Origin: QAND01 sp003150225
Lineage (GTDB): Bacteria; Bacillota; Clostridia; Christensenellales; QAND01
Length of the DNA stretch: 64,000 nucleotides
Reading direction: 5' to 3'
Assembly (NCBI RefSeq): GCF_044357945.1
Contig: NZ_CP076563.1
Location: 1 to 64,000 of the forward strand
Below, one piece after another: positions 1-8,799 of the stretch. Below the pieces are notes generated by a model, which saw only the letters and a list, made by a program, of their open reading frames with translations, was not told where the DNA came from and made no database searches. The translations under genes and the position numbers were made by a program. The first letter of the stretch is position 1. Every line of letters starts with the position of its first letter.

Positions 1-3000
1 TCCGAAGGGTGGTGGCGATGAATTTGCCGGAGCCGTCGGGCTCATCACCCCCCGAGAAACCGCCGGGCAGCATGAGGATCTGGGATTGATCCAAAGCGGC
101 CTTCAGCTCCTGAATGCTGCTGAGGATGCCCTGGCTTGTAAGGTTGTTCATAACGACAATTTGAGGTATGGCACCCGCCTCTTGGAACACCCGAGCGGAG
201 TCCACCTCGCAGTTGGTGCCGGGGAAGGCGGGGATTACCACCCGGGGCGCGGCAAATTTCCGTTTACTGATAGCGGGTTTGCCGCGATATAGTTCTCCAG
301 ACATAAAGAGGGGAGCAGCGGGGGTCTTGGTGGGGAATACCGGCTCCAGAGTACCCCGGTAGGCCGCTTCCACCTGGGTTAGAGGGATGGAGACCCCGTT
401 GAGCTGAATCTCCGCTTCCAAGATGGTGCTGCCCAATGGAATGTAGGAGAAGGGGATCTCGCAGCCATCCGCCACTTCAAGGATTAGATCGCCGGAGGCA
501 GGAGCGTATAGTTCTCCGGGGGATAGCAGCGCATCGGCGGAAAAGCCGACGCCATTGCCCAGGGCCATACGGCCGATGGCGGCAGCGGCGCCGCCCTCCC
601 GTACCACCGAGGCCGCCAGAACCTGTCCTTTTTCCGCCAGGCTGTGAACGCCCCGGTACAGGTCTTTCAGCTCTTCCCACTGAGGAATGTTGTAGTCATC
701 CACCGGAACAGCCGCCCGAATGACCCGGTGTCCTGCTTCCTTGAAGCTGGCGCTGACGGTACCGGACGCAGTGGTGGTGGCGATGGCAAAGGAGACCAGG
801 CTGGGGGGGACGTCCAGGTCTTCAAAGGAGCCGGACATACTGTCTTTGCCTCCGATGGCGGGAACCCCCAATCCCATCTGGGCCGTAAGCGCACCTAAAA
901 GGGCTCCTGCGGGCTTGCCCCAGCGGAGGGGATCCTGGCGCAGACGCTCAAAATACTCCTGGAGGCTCAACCGAGCGGTGAGGGCGTCTGCTCCTACGGC
1001 GCAGAGCTTGCTCATGGATTCTACCACGGCGTAAAGCGCGCCATAGAAGGGGGATTGCTTTACATGGGCTGGGAGGAATCCATAGGCCATAGCGGTGGCG
1101 GTATCCGTTTCTCCAGCAAGAATGGGGAGCTTAGCCACCATGGCTTCCTCGGGAGTAAGCTGAGTTTTGCCGCCGAAGGGCATCAGCACCGTGCCCGCTC
1201 CAATGGTGGAATCAAACCGCTCCACCAGGCCGTGTTGGCCGCAGACCTCCAGTCGGGCCATGTTTTGCAGGAAGGCCTCCTGACGGGACCGCCCAGCTAG
1301 GACGGCGGGAATGGCCTTCCGGTAATCGTCGGCTAGGTCGGGAGCGGTGATGGTGGCCTTGGCCGACTGGGTTACGCCGTTGGTGTCCAGGAACGCCCGA
1401 GACAGGCGCACAATGGTTTCTCCACGCCAAACCATGGTAAGATAGCCATCCTCCTCCACCCGGGCGACCACAGCGGCCTCCAGATTTTCCCGTTCCGCGG
1501 CGGCCATAAAGGCGGGAGCGTTGGTCTCCGCTACCACTACGGCCATCCGCTCCTGGGATTCGGAGATGGCGAGCTCGGTGCCGTCCAAACCATCGTATTT
1601 CTTTTTTACCTGATCCAGGTCGATGTGAAGGCTGGGGGCCAGCTCGCCGATGGCTACCGATACCCCACCCGCGCCAAAATCGTTACAGCGTTTGATCATG
1701 GAGCTGACAGCTCCATCCCGGAACAGGCGCTGCAGTTTCCGCTCGGTTGGGGGGTTGCCCTTTTGTACCTCGGCGCCGCAGGTCTCGATGCTGTTTTCGG
1801 TATGCTCCTTGCTGCTGCCGGTGGCGCCGCCAATGCCGTCCCGGCCGGTGCGGCCGCCCAGCAGGATGATGACGTCACCCTTTTCCGGGGTTTCTCGAAT
1901 CACGTTTTCCGCGGGGCAGGCTCCCACCACGGCCCCTACCTCAAAGCGCTTGGCTACGTAGTCGGGATGATATAGCTCCGTTACCTGGCCGGTAGCGATA
2001 CCGATCTGGTTGCCGTAGCTGGAGTAGCCCTGTGCGGCCTTGGTGGTGATCTGCCGCTGGGGCAGCTTGCCGGCAAGGGTGTTTTCAAAGGGGGTTAGGG
2101 GATCGGCGCTGCCGGTGACCCGCATAGCCTGATAGACATAGGCCCGACCGGAGAGGGGGTCCCGGATGGCTCCGCCCAGACAGGTGGCGGCGCCGCCGAA
2201 GGGTTCGATCTCGGTGGGGTGGTTGTGGGTCTCGTTTTTAAACTGAACCAGCCAGGGTTCTTCCCGTCCGTTCACCACAGCGGTAATCCGGATGGAGCAG
2301 GCGTTGATCTCCTCGGATTCATCCAAATCCTGGAGGCCGCCGGCTTGTCTGATGGCCTTGGCGCCAATGGTGGCCATATCCATGAGGCAGATATCCTTTT
2401 CCCGATCTCCATAGACCTTTTTCCTAAGAGAAAGATATTGCTTTAGGGCGGACTCTACCGCCTCCTTGGCGGTGCCTCCTGTGACGGTAAGATCATCCAG
2501 CCGGGTTAAAAAGGTGGTGTGGCGGCAATGATCCGACCAATAGGTGTCAATGACTCTGATTTCGGTGATGGTAGGATCCCGATGTTCCTGGTCCCGGAAA
2601 TACGCCTGGCAAAAGCATAGATCGGCGAGGCTCATGGCCAGTCCCAGGGATTGGTGCAGGGCGAAAAGCGCCGTTTCATCCATGGCGGTGAATCCATCCA
2701 ATACCGCCACGGACTGGGGTGCTTCGGTGACGAGGGCCAGGGAATTGGGCTTGTCCATGGAGGCGAGACGGCTTTCCACCGGGTTGACACAGTAGCGCTG
2801 CACCGCTTCCAGCTCCTCCGGGGTGATCTCCCCCAAAAGGGCGTATACCCGGGCGCTACGGACGGTGGGCATTTCTCCCGCGGTTAAAAGCTGTATGCAC
2901 TGGGCGGCGGAGTCCGCCCGCTGATCGAACTGCCCGGGCAGATATTCTACGCAAAAAACGGTAGCGCCCTCCATGGCGGGAAGCGCTTCGTCATAGACAT

Positions 3001-3199
3001 CATCGGCATTGGGCTCCGAAAAGATGGTCCCCTTGGCTTTGGTGAATTCCTCCTGGCTGAGCCCTTCCACATCATAGCGGTTAAAGAGCCGCAGCCCCGT
3101 GAGATGGGGCAGAGACAGATATTTTAAAAGATCGGCCAAAAGACCCTGGGCTTCTATATCGAATCCAGGACGCTTTTCCACATATACCCGGTTGACCAT
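1..3199 (-). CDS. purL: Phosphoribosylformylglycinamidine synthase, long single-chain form (3' end beyond left edge)
   Basis: This enzyme makes FGAM from FGAR, glutamine and ATP in de novo purine synthesis. The start is ATG at 3199, preceded by GGAGG with good spacing, and 1066 codons are visible without a stop. I see SDHCRHT near residue 219, a GGRTGRDGIGG motif in the synthetase half, and the opening of a C-terminal glutaminase domain with PAFPGTNCE near residue 990, then LPGGFSGGDEPDGSG. The gene therefore has the fused, large-PurL architecture of about 1200 residues found in many Clostridia, not the PurL/PurQ/PurS form. The catalytic end of the glutaminase domain lies outside the window. 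It is divergent from glnA and shares a 235-bp intergenic region with it. Confidence 0.96.
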   Translation of the reverse strand, partial: MVNRVYVEKRPGFDIEAQGLLADLLKYLSLPHLTGLRLFNRYDVEGLSQEEFTKAKGTIFSEPNADDVYDEALPAMEGATVFCVEYLPGQFDQRADSAAQCIQLLTAGEMPTVRSARVYALLGEITPEELEAVQRYCVNPVESRLASMDKPNSLALVTEAPQSVAVLDGFTAMDETALFALHQSLGLAMSLADLCFCQAYFRDQEHRDPTITEIRVIDTYWSDHCRHTTFLTRLDDLTVTGGTAKEAVESALKQYLSLRKKVYGDREKDICLMDMATIGAKAIRQAGGLQDLDESEEINACSIRITAVVNGREEPWLVQFKNETHNHPTEIEPFGGAATCLGGAIRDPLSGRAYVYQAMRVTGSADPLTPFENTLAGKLPQRQITTKAAQGYSSYGNQIGIATGQVTELYHPDYVAKRFEVGAVVGACPAENVIRETPEKGDVIILLGGRTGRDGIGGATGSSKEHTENSIETCGAEVQKGNPPTERKLQRLFRDGAVSSMIKRCNDFGAGGVSVAIGELAPSLHIDLDQVKKKYDGLDGTELAISESQERMAVVVAETNAPAFMAAAERENLEAAVVARVEEDGYLTMVWRGETIVRLSRAFLDTNGVTQSAKATITAPDLADDYRKAIPAVLAGRSRQEAFLQNMARLEVCGQHGLVERFDSTIGAGTVLMPFGGKTQLTPEEAMVAKLPILAGETDTATAMAYGFLPAHVKQSPFYGALYAVVESMSKLCAVGADALTARLSLQEYFERLRQDPLRWGKPAGALLGALTAQMGLGVPAIGGKDSMSGSFEDLDVPPSLVSFAIATTTASGTVSASFKEAGHRVIRAAVPVDDYNIPQWEELKDLYRGVHSLAEKGQVLAASVVREGGAAAAIGRMALGNGVGFSADALLSPGELYAPASGDLILEVADGCEIPFSYIPLGSTILEAEIQLNGVSIPLTQVEAAYRGTLEPVFPTKTPAAPLFMSGELYRGKPAISKRKFAAPRVVIPAFPGTNCEVDSARVFQEAGAIPQIVVMNNLTSQGILSSIQELKAALDQSQILMLPGGFSGGDEPDGSGKFIATTLR

Positions 3200-3230
3200 G
3201 GGGATACCTCCGTCGGATGGATTTTTGCTC

Positions 3231-3236
3231 ATTATA
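3231..3236 (-). promoter_or_regulatory. Extended -10 promoter element of purL
   Basis: On the minus strand the sequence reads TGGTATAAT, a perfect -10 with the extended TG motif, 31 bases upstream of the purL start. The -35 is weak. Confidence 0.55.
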
Positions 3237-3295
3237 CCATACATATTCCCAGGAAGGCAGGGCCTAAAAAAATGGTTGCCAAACCGGTAGTAAAG

Positions 3296-3329
3296 TTGAT
3301 AGAATGCTATCCATATATAATAAGGATAG
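3296..3329 (+). promoter_or_regulatory. Probable glnA promoter region with inverted repeat
   Basis: An AT-rich segment holds TTGATA and, 14 bases on, TATAAT. An inverted repeat CTATCC-N11-GGATAG (3307-3312 and 3324-3329) straddles the TATAAT. The -35/-10 spacing is short, so activation or a different -35 is likely. The inverted repeat is a candidate operator for a nitrogen-control repressor. The rest of the leader up to the glnA start has a CCATTTT/AAAATGG hairpin but no riboswitch I recognise. Confidence 0.4.
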
Positions 3330-3434
3330 AAAAACCCCATTTTTTCATTGCGAAAATGGCCCGCTTGCCTTATCCTAAACGGGTAAAGCTGCCATCAATC
3401 AACAGCGGGAATGCCCGCAGAAGGAGGAACCAAC

Positions 3435-4766
3435 TTGGCCAAACGAACCAAAGAGGAGATTATGGAGCTGGTAAAAACCCAAAATGTACGGTTTATCCGC
3501 CTCCAATTCACCGATATCCTTGGCACGCTTAAGAATGTTGCCATCACGCCGGCCCAGCTGGAAAAGGCCCTCAACAACGAGATGATGTTCGACGGCTCCT
3601 CCATCGAGGGATTTGTCCGCATCGATGAGTCCGATATGTACCTTTGGCCGGATCTGGATACCTATTGCCTCTTGCCCTGGCCCAGCAGCGATGGCAACGT
3701 GGCCCGGATGATCTGCGATGTGTATACCACCAAGCGGGAACCCTTTATGGGCTGTCCCCGGAATGTGCTGAAAAAGGTCATCCAGGAGGCCGCCGATATG
3801 GGCTATACCTTTAACGTGGGCCCGGAGTGCGAGTTTTTCCTTTTCAATCTGGATGAGGATGGCAAACCCACCATGGTGACCAACGATCAGGCCGCCTACT
3901 TTGATCTGGCTCCTATCGATAAGGGGGAAACCCTTCGTCAGGATATCTGCATCACCCTGGAACGCATGGGTTTTGAGATCGAGGCCAGCCATCACGAGAA
4001 TGCCAAGGGTCAGCACGAGATTGACTTCAAGTACGATGAGGCGGTTGCCGCAGCCGATAATATCCTCACCTTCAAGCTGGTGGTTAAGACGGTGGCCCTC
4101 CGCAATGGGATGCACGCCACCTTTATGCCCAAGCCGGTGTTTGGAGCGGCGGGCAACGGCATGCACCTCAATATGTCCTTGAGCCGGGATGGGAAGAACG
4201 TGTTCTATGATCCCAACGATCCGCTGAACCTGTCCCAGACCGCCTATCAGTTTATGGCGGGGCTTATGGCCCATGCTAAGGGCATGGCGCTGGTGACCAA
4301 CCCTCTGATCAACAGCTACAAGCGGCTGGTGCCCGGCTATGAGGCGCCCATGTACATCGCCTGGTCCGCACGGAATCGGAGCCCTCTCATTCGGGTTCCT
4401 GACAGCAAAGGAGCCAGTACCCGGTGCGAACTTCGGAATCCCGATCCCTCCGCCAACCCCTATCTGGCTCTGGCCCTGGCTTTGGCCGCTGGCCTGGATG
4501 GCATTAAGCGTGGATTGACCCCGCCTCCGCCCGTGGGCTCCAACATCTATGAGATGCCCCGCAACGAGCTTTTGGAAAAGCACATCGATGTGCTGCCCGG
4601 TAGCCTGGACGAGGCCATCCTCTGCTTCCAGGCGGATCCCCTCATCCGGGAGACCCTTGGAGAGCATGTCTACGACCGGTACCTGTTTGCCAAAAAGATG
4701 GAGTGGGAGGATTATCGTACCCAGGTTCATCAGTGGGAATTGGACCACTATCTTATCACCCATTGA
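3435..4766 (+). CDS. glnA: Glutamine synthetase type I
   Basis: This cytoplasmic enzyme condenses glutamate and ammonia with ATP to glutamine. The 443-residue length equals that of the GSI-alpha type of Firmicutes. Visible motifs are the beta-grasp FDGSSIEGF, the metal-site GPECEFFLF, the glutamate-loop NRSPLIRVP, and NPYLALALALAAGLDGI near the C-terminus. I chose TTG at 3435 because AAGGAGG lies at 3421-3427; an in-frame ATG at 3411 sits in a GC hairpin loop without a ribosome binding site. A strong terminator follows directly, so it is probably monocistronic. The surrounding genes consume its product. Confidence 0.96.
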   Translation: MAKRTKEEIMELVKTQNVRFIRLQFTDILGTLKNVAITPAQLEKALNNEMMFDGSSIEGFVRIDESDMYLWPDLDTYCLLPWPSSDGNVARMICDVYTTKREPFMGCPRNVLKKVIQEAADMGYTFNVGPECEFFLFNLDEDGKPTMVTNDQAAYFDLAPIDKGETLRQDICITLERMGFEIEASHHENAKGQHEIDFKYDEAVAAADNILTFKLVVKTVALRNGMHATFMPKPVFGAAGNGMHLNMSLSRDGKNVFYDPNDPLNLSQTAYQFMAGLMAHAKGMALVTNPLINSYKRLVPGYEAPMYIAWSARNRSPLIRVPDSKGASTRCELRNPDPSANPYLALALALAAGLDGIKRGLTPPPPVGSNIYEMPRNELLEKHIDVLPGSLDEAILCFQADPLIRETLGEHVYDRYLFAKKMEWEDYRTQVHQWELDHYLITH

Positions 4767-4769
4767 CCC

Positions 4770-4800
4770 AAAGGAGGAGCGCGGCTCCTCCTTTCTGGTT
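4770..4800 (+). terminator. Intrinsic terminator after glnA
   Basis: A perfect 11-bp stem (4770-4780 pairing with 4784-4794) with a 3-base loop, followed by a T-rich tract. Confidence 0.85.
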
Positions 4801-4848
4801 TTGGGCTGTGGCTTTCGAAAAAAAGCCCTATAAATTGCAGGAAATCTA

Positions 4849-4877
4849 TTGATATGCTGCAATTCCAAGGGTATAAT
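4849..4877 (+). promoter_or_regulatory. SigA-type promoter for dapF
   Basis: TTGATA (4849-4854), 17-base spacer and perfect TATAAT (4872-4877), 60 bases upstream of dapF. Confidence 0.8.
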
Positions 4878-4936
4878 GGGAGCGAAAATGGATAATTTGC
4901 AATTTTTCCTGCAAATTATGGAAATGGGGCAAAGGA

Positions 4937-5776
4937 ATGCGATTTGCCAAGATGCACGGCTTGGGAAATGATTTTATTATGATCCAGGGGGAGTGGGATG
5001 ATCCCCGGTATGGGGCGCTGGCGGTTCCCCTTTGCGACCGGTTTACCGGCATCGGCGCCGATGGGATCATCGTCTATGGCCTTGGCCGAGAGGCGGATCT
5101 CTATATGCGGATCTATAACAGCGACGGCAGCGAGGCCAAGATGTGCGGCAACGCAACCCGGTGTCTGGGTAAGCTGGCCTACGAAAGCGGCCTTGTAAAA
5201 AAGGAGATCATTACCGTGGACACCCAGGGGGGAAGGAAAGCTCTGGAACTTCGGGTGGAGGATGGCGTTGTGTACTCCGTTCGGGTCAATATGGGGGTAC
5301 CGATTTTAGAATGCGCACGCATTCCCGCTCTCTGCGATGCGCCTCGGTTTGTGGACATGCCCTATACCGCCTCGGGAATGGAGGTGCGGGGCACCCTTGT
5401 GAATATGGGAAATCCCCACAGCGTCGTCTTTTTGGAGGACATCGCTGCCCTGGATCTTGGGGCCATCGGGCCGGGGTTTGAGCGGCATCCCATGTTCCCC
5501 GATCGGATCAACACGGAGTTTGTGCAGGTGGAGCCGGATGGCAGCCTTACGATGCGGGTGTATGAGCGGGGCGCAGGGGAGACCATGGCCTGCGGCACCG
5601 GGGCCTGTGCTGTTATGGTGGCGGCCCGGTTGCTCCAAAAGGTGGGAAATACCGCCCGAATCCATTTGACGAAGGGCGATTTACTTCTTTCCTGGGCCGG
5701 GGAAGGGGAACCCGTCTATATGGAAGGTCCTGCCGCTTGGGTTTATGATGGAATTTTGCGGGAGGAATCCCGGTAA
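4937..5776 (+). CDS. dapF: Diaminopimelate epimerase
   Basis: It interconverts LL- and meso-diaminopimelate for lysine and peptidoglycan synthesis, without a cofactor. The protein is 279 residues, normal for DapF. It opens with MHGLGNDF and carries both catalytic cysteines, in MCGNATRCLG (about residue 73) and in MACGTGACAVM (about residue 217). The start ATG at 4937 follows AAAGG. It sits between glnA and purF with its own promoter, so it is probably separately controlled. No other lysine genes are nearby. Confidence 0.96.
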   Translation: MRFAKMHGLGNDFIMIQGEWDDPRYGALAVPLCDRFTGIGADGIIVYGLGREADLYMRIYNSDGSEAKMCGNATRCLGKLAYESGLVKKEIITVDTQGGRKALELRVEDGVVYSVRVNMGVPILECARIPALCDAPRFVDMPYTASGMEVRGTLVNMGNPHSVVFLEDIAALDLGAIGPGFERHPMFPDRINTEFVQVEPDGSLTMRVYERGAGETMACGTGACAVMVAARLLQKVGNTARIHLTKGDLLLSWAGEGEPVYMEGPAAWVYDGILREESR

Positions 5777-5779
5777 ACA

Positions 5780-5809
5780 TTGACGATTCCCCGTATGCCG
5801 GGGTAAAAT
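5780..5809 (+). promoter_or_regulatory. Promoter of the purF-purB-pyrG-guaA group
   Basis: TTGACG (5780-5785), 18-base spacer, TAAAAT (5804-5809), placed just after the dapF stop and about 90 bases before the purF start. Confidence 0.65.
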
Positions 5810-5898
5810 ATATTTTTCAAATGTCCTATCAATACCATGGAGAACGGAACCGCTTCCGACGGGGCAGCGCCCCGGGCGACGATGAGGAGGAACGCAAG

Positions 5899-7317
5899 AT
5901 GAACTATTGTCAGCAACAGGTCGGTCTCAGAGAAAAGTGCGGCGTATATGGCGTCTATAATACCGGGGATATCTCCATGGGCTCAGCGGCCTATTTGGCC
6001 CTGTTTTCCATGCAGCATCGGGGTCAAGATGGCGCTGGCATCGCCTCTACCGACGGGAAAACCGTCCGCTATCACAAGGACTTGGGTTTGGTGGGGGATG
6101 TGTTTGACGCGCAGACCTTGAAGATGTTCGATAAGCAGAAGATTGCCGTGGGCCATGTGCGGTACGCTACCAGCGCCGACGCCCATGCGGTGCTCTCGGT
6201 GCAGCCCATTGTGATGCACAGTAAGGATGGATTCCTGGCCATCTGCCATAACGGCCATATCGTCAATGGCCCGGCTTTAAGCGCTAGTCTTCGGGATAAG
6301 GGTGTGCTGCTGCAATCCGATGTGGACAGCGAGATTCTGCTGCATCTCATCGCCCGGCGCATGGAGGTGGGCCTGGAACAGGCCATCATAGGGATGATGC
6401 AAGTGGTATATGGCAGCTATGCCCTGACCATCATGAACCGGGAGAAGTTGGTGGGCGTCCGGGATCCCTGGGGCATCCGGCCCCTATGCATCGGGAAGGT
6501 GGGCAACAGCTATATGCTGGCCTCTGAGTCCTGTACCTTCGATGCTCTGGGCGGCGTCTTCATTCGGGACGTGGCGCCCGGTGAGATCGTCACCATCGAT
6601 GAAAGCGGCCTGCATTCCGTCCAGGGCAAGGTGGTGGCCGAGCATATGTGCGTCTTTGAATACGTCTATTTTGCCCGGGCTGACAGCACCATGTGCGGAG
6701 CCGGGGTATATGGGGCCCGGTACCGGGCAGGCCAGCTATTGGCCAAAAATCATCCGGTGGAGGCTGATATGGTAGCCGGTGTACCGGAATCCGCTCTGCC
6801 CTCTGCCATTGGCTACGCCGACGCCAGTGGGATTCCCTATGGCCAGGCCCTGTTGAAGAACCCCTATGTGGGCAGAACCTTCATCCAGCCCAGCCAGATC
6901 GTCCGGGAGAACACCGTGCGGCTGAAATTGACCCCTCTTGCGGAGCAGGTTCGGGGCAAACGCATCGTGCTGGTAGATGATTCCATCGTCCGGGGCACCA
7001 CCACCATCAAATTGGTGGAGACGCTGCGCCAGGCGGGAGCCAAGGAGGTCCACATGAGGATTAGTTCCCCGCCGGTGAAATATCCCTGCCATTTCGGTAT
7101 CAACACTCCAAACGCGGGGCAGCTCATCGGCAGCAAGCTGAAGGTTGAGGGCGTCAGAAAGCTTTTGGGCGCCGATTCCTTGGAGTACCTGGATCTGGAT
7201 ATGCTAACCAGCTCGGTATATGATGAGAACGGCAATGGCCCTAAGGGATTCTGTACCGCCTGTTTTGACGGCAATTATCCCATGGATCTTAAAAAGTGTA
7301 AACGCAAGGGCTGCTAG
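5899..7317 (+). CDS. purF: Amidophosphoribosyltransferase
   Basis: It catalyses the first committed purine step, PRPP plus glutamine to phosphoribosylamine. The start ATG at 5899 follows GAGGAGGAAC; an upstream in-frame ATG at 5821 lacks a ribosome binding site. The N-terminal nucleophile appears to be Cys14, in REKCGVYG, after a 13-residue propeptide as in the Bacillus-type enzyme. Cysteines expected to bind a 4Fe-4S cluster are visible in EHMCVFEY, KYPCHFGI and the late CTAC pair. The PRPP-binding motif VLVDDSIVRGTTT is intact. It begins a purF-purB-pyrG-guaA run with short gaps. Confidence 0.96.
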   Translation: MNYCQQQVGLREKCGVYGVYNTGDISMGSAAYLALFSMQHRGQDGAGIASTDGKTVRYHKDLGLVGDVFDAQTLKMFDKQKIAVGHVRYATSADAHAVLSVQPIVMHSKDGFLAICHNGHIVNGPALSASLRDKGVLLQSDVDSEILLHLIARRMEVGLEQAIIGMMQVVYGSYALTIMNREKLVGVRDPWGIRPLCIGKVGNSYMLASESCTFDALGGVFIRDVAPGEIVTIDESGLHSVQGKVVAEHMCVFEYVYFARADSTMCGAGVYGARYRAGQLLAKNHPVEADMVAGVPESALPSAIGYADASGIPYGQALLKNPYVGRTFIQPSQIVRENTVRLKLTPLAEQVRGKRIVLVDDSIVRGTTTIKLVETLRQAGAKEVHMRISSPPVKYPCHFGINTPNAGQLIGSKLKVEGVRKLLGADSLEYLDLDMLTSSVYDENGNGPKGFCTACFDGNYPMDLKKCKRKGC

Positions 7318-7331
7318 GGAAGGAGAAACCC

Positions 7332-8759
7332 ATGCGGGATCGGTATGAGAGCCCCCTGGGGGGGCGGTACGCCAGCGATGAAATGCAGTATCTATTCTCA
7401 GCCCAGAAACGAGCGGAGACCTGGCGGGAATTATGGACGGCTTTAGCCGAGGCGGAGATGGAACTGGGGCTTCCCGTTACCCAAGAGCAGGTGGATGAGC
7501 TTCGGGCACATCAATCAGATATTGACTTTGATGCTGTCCGCCAACGGGAGGAGGAAGTCCGCCATGACGTTATGGCTCATGTGTACGTCTATGGCCAGGC
7601 TGCGCCCAAGGCCGCGGGGATCATCCATCTGGGAGCTACCTCCTGCTTTGTGACGGATAATGGTGATCTCATCATCATGCGGGAAGCGCTTCGGCTCTTA
7701 CAGGGGAAGCTCCTGGAGGTGCTGCGGCGGCTTCGTGCCTTTGCCTTAGAGTATCGGAACACCCCCTGTCTGGGCTATACCCACTTCCAACCCGCTCAGT
7801 TGGTGACGGTGGGAAAACGAGCAACGCTATGGATGCAGGATCTAACCCTGGATCTCGATGATCTCGACCACCTGCTTTCCAGCCTAAAACTTCTGGGGAA
7901 CAAGGGTACCACCGGCACACAGGCCAGTTTTTTGGATCTGTTTGACGGGGATGAGGAGAAGGTGCGGGAGCTAGAACGCCGTTTTGTCCGGAAGATGGGC
8001 TTTTCCGCCGCTTATCCGGTGTCGGGTCAAACCTACTCCCGAAAGGTGGACAGCTCCATCCTGGCGGTGCTGTCGGGGATCGCCCAGAGTGCCAGCAAGT
8101 TTGCCACCGATCTTCGGCTGTTGATGCACGAGGGCGAGGTGGAGGAACCCATCGGCAAGAGTCAGATCGGATCCTCCGCCATGGCTTATAAACGGAATCC
8201 CATGCGGAGCGAGCGGATGTGCGCCTTGAGCCGCCATGTGCTGGCTCTGTACCAGGATACCGCCATGACGGCCTCTACCCAGTGGCTGGAGCGGACGCTG
8301 GACGATAGTGCCAACCGTCGGATTGCCCTTTCGGAAGCGTTTTTATCCACCGACGCCATTCTGGAGCTCTATGCGGATATCGCCCAGGGGATGGTGGTGT
8401 ACCCCGAGATGGCCCGGCGCCATGTGGAGGAGAACTTGCCCTTTATGGCCACCGAAAATATCCTTATGGAGGCGGTAAAAAAGGGCGGTGACCGCCAGGA
8501 GGTTCACGAGCGGATTCGGGTTCACTCCCATGCCGCTGCCCGGGCTATGAAGCTCATGGGAGAGCCCTGTGATCTTCTGATTCGAATTGCCGCAGACCCG
8601 GCCTTTGGTTTGACTCTTGACGAACTAAACGGGATGTTGCGGGCCGAGGAATTTACCGGCCGGAGCGGCAGCCAGGTGGAGGAATTTATCAAAGCGGTGG
8701 TAGATCCGTTGTTGGCCCAGGCACCGCAGGAGGTTCAAATGGGCGGCGTGCGGGTATAG
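7332..8759 (+). CDS. purB: Adenylosuccinate lyase
   Basis: It acts twice in purine synthesis, cleaving SAICAR to AICAR and adenylosuccinate to AMP, each time releasing fumarate. The 475-residue protein carries the fumarase-superfamily signature SSAMAYKRNPMRSE near residue 280 and the upstream HLGATSCFVTDN motif. AGGGAAGGAG precedes the ATG at 7332, 14 bases after the purF stop, so both genes are probably on one transcript. Confidence 0.95.
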   Translation: MRDRYESPLGGRYASDEMQYLFSAQKRAETWRELWTALAEAEMELGLPVTQEQVDELRAHQSDIDFDAVRQREEEVRHDVMAHVYVYGQAAPKAAGIIHLGATSCFVTDNGDLIIMREALRLLQGKLLEVLRRLRAFALEYRNTPCLGYTHFQPAQLVTVGKRATLWMQDLTLDLDDLDHLLSSLKLLGNKGTTGTQASFLDLFDGDEEKVRELERRFVRKMGFSAAYPVSGQTYSRKVDSSILAVLSGIAQSASKFATDLRLLMHEGEVEEPIGKSQIGSSAMAYKRNPMRSERMCALSRHVLALYQDTAMTASTQWLERTLDDSANRRIALSEAFLSTDAILELYADIAQGMVVYPEMARRHVEENLPFMATENILMEAVKKGGDRQEVHERIRVHSHAAARAMKLMGEPCDLLIRIAADPAFGLTLDELNGMLRAEEFTGRSGSQVEEFIKAVVDPLLAQAPQEVQMGGVRV

Positions 8760-8799
8760 AGAAAAAATGTGTGGGGGAAAGGCCCCCGGGAGGTACAGC

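Noticed and set aside
3200..3434. Known glutamine-sensing riboswitch upstream of glnA
   Set aside because: No conserved core of the glnA RNA motif is visible; only an inverted repeat and simple hairpins.
3399..4868. A 489-codon open frame antisense to glnA, and similar long frames antisense to ptsI and the first surface-protein gene
   Set aside because: They mirror GC-rich genes on the other strand that have full family motifs, and they show no motifs or ribosome binding sites.
5821..5898. Upstream ATG giving a 26-residue extension to PurF
   Set aside because: No ribosome binding site, and it would put the catalytic Cys far from a normal propeptide length; the ATG at 5899 has a strong site.
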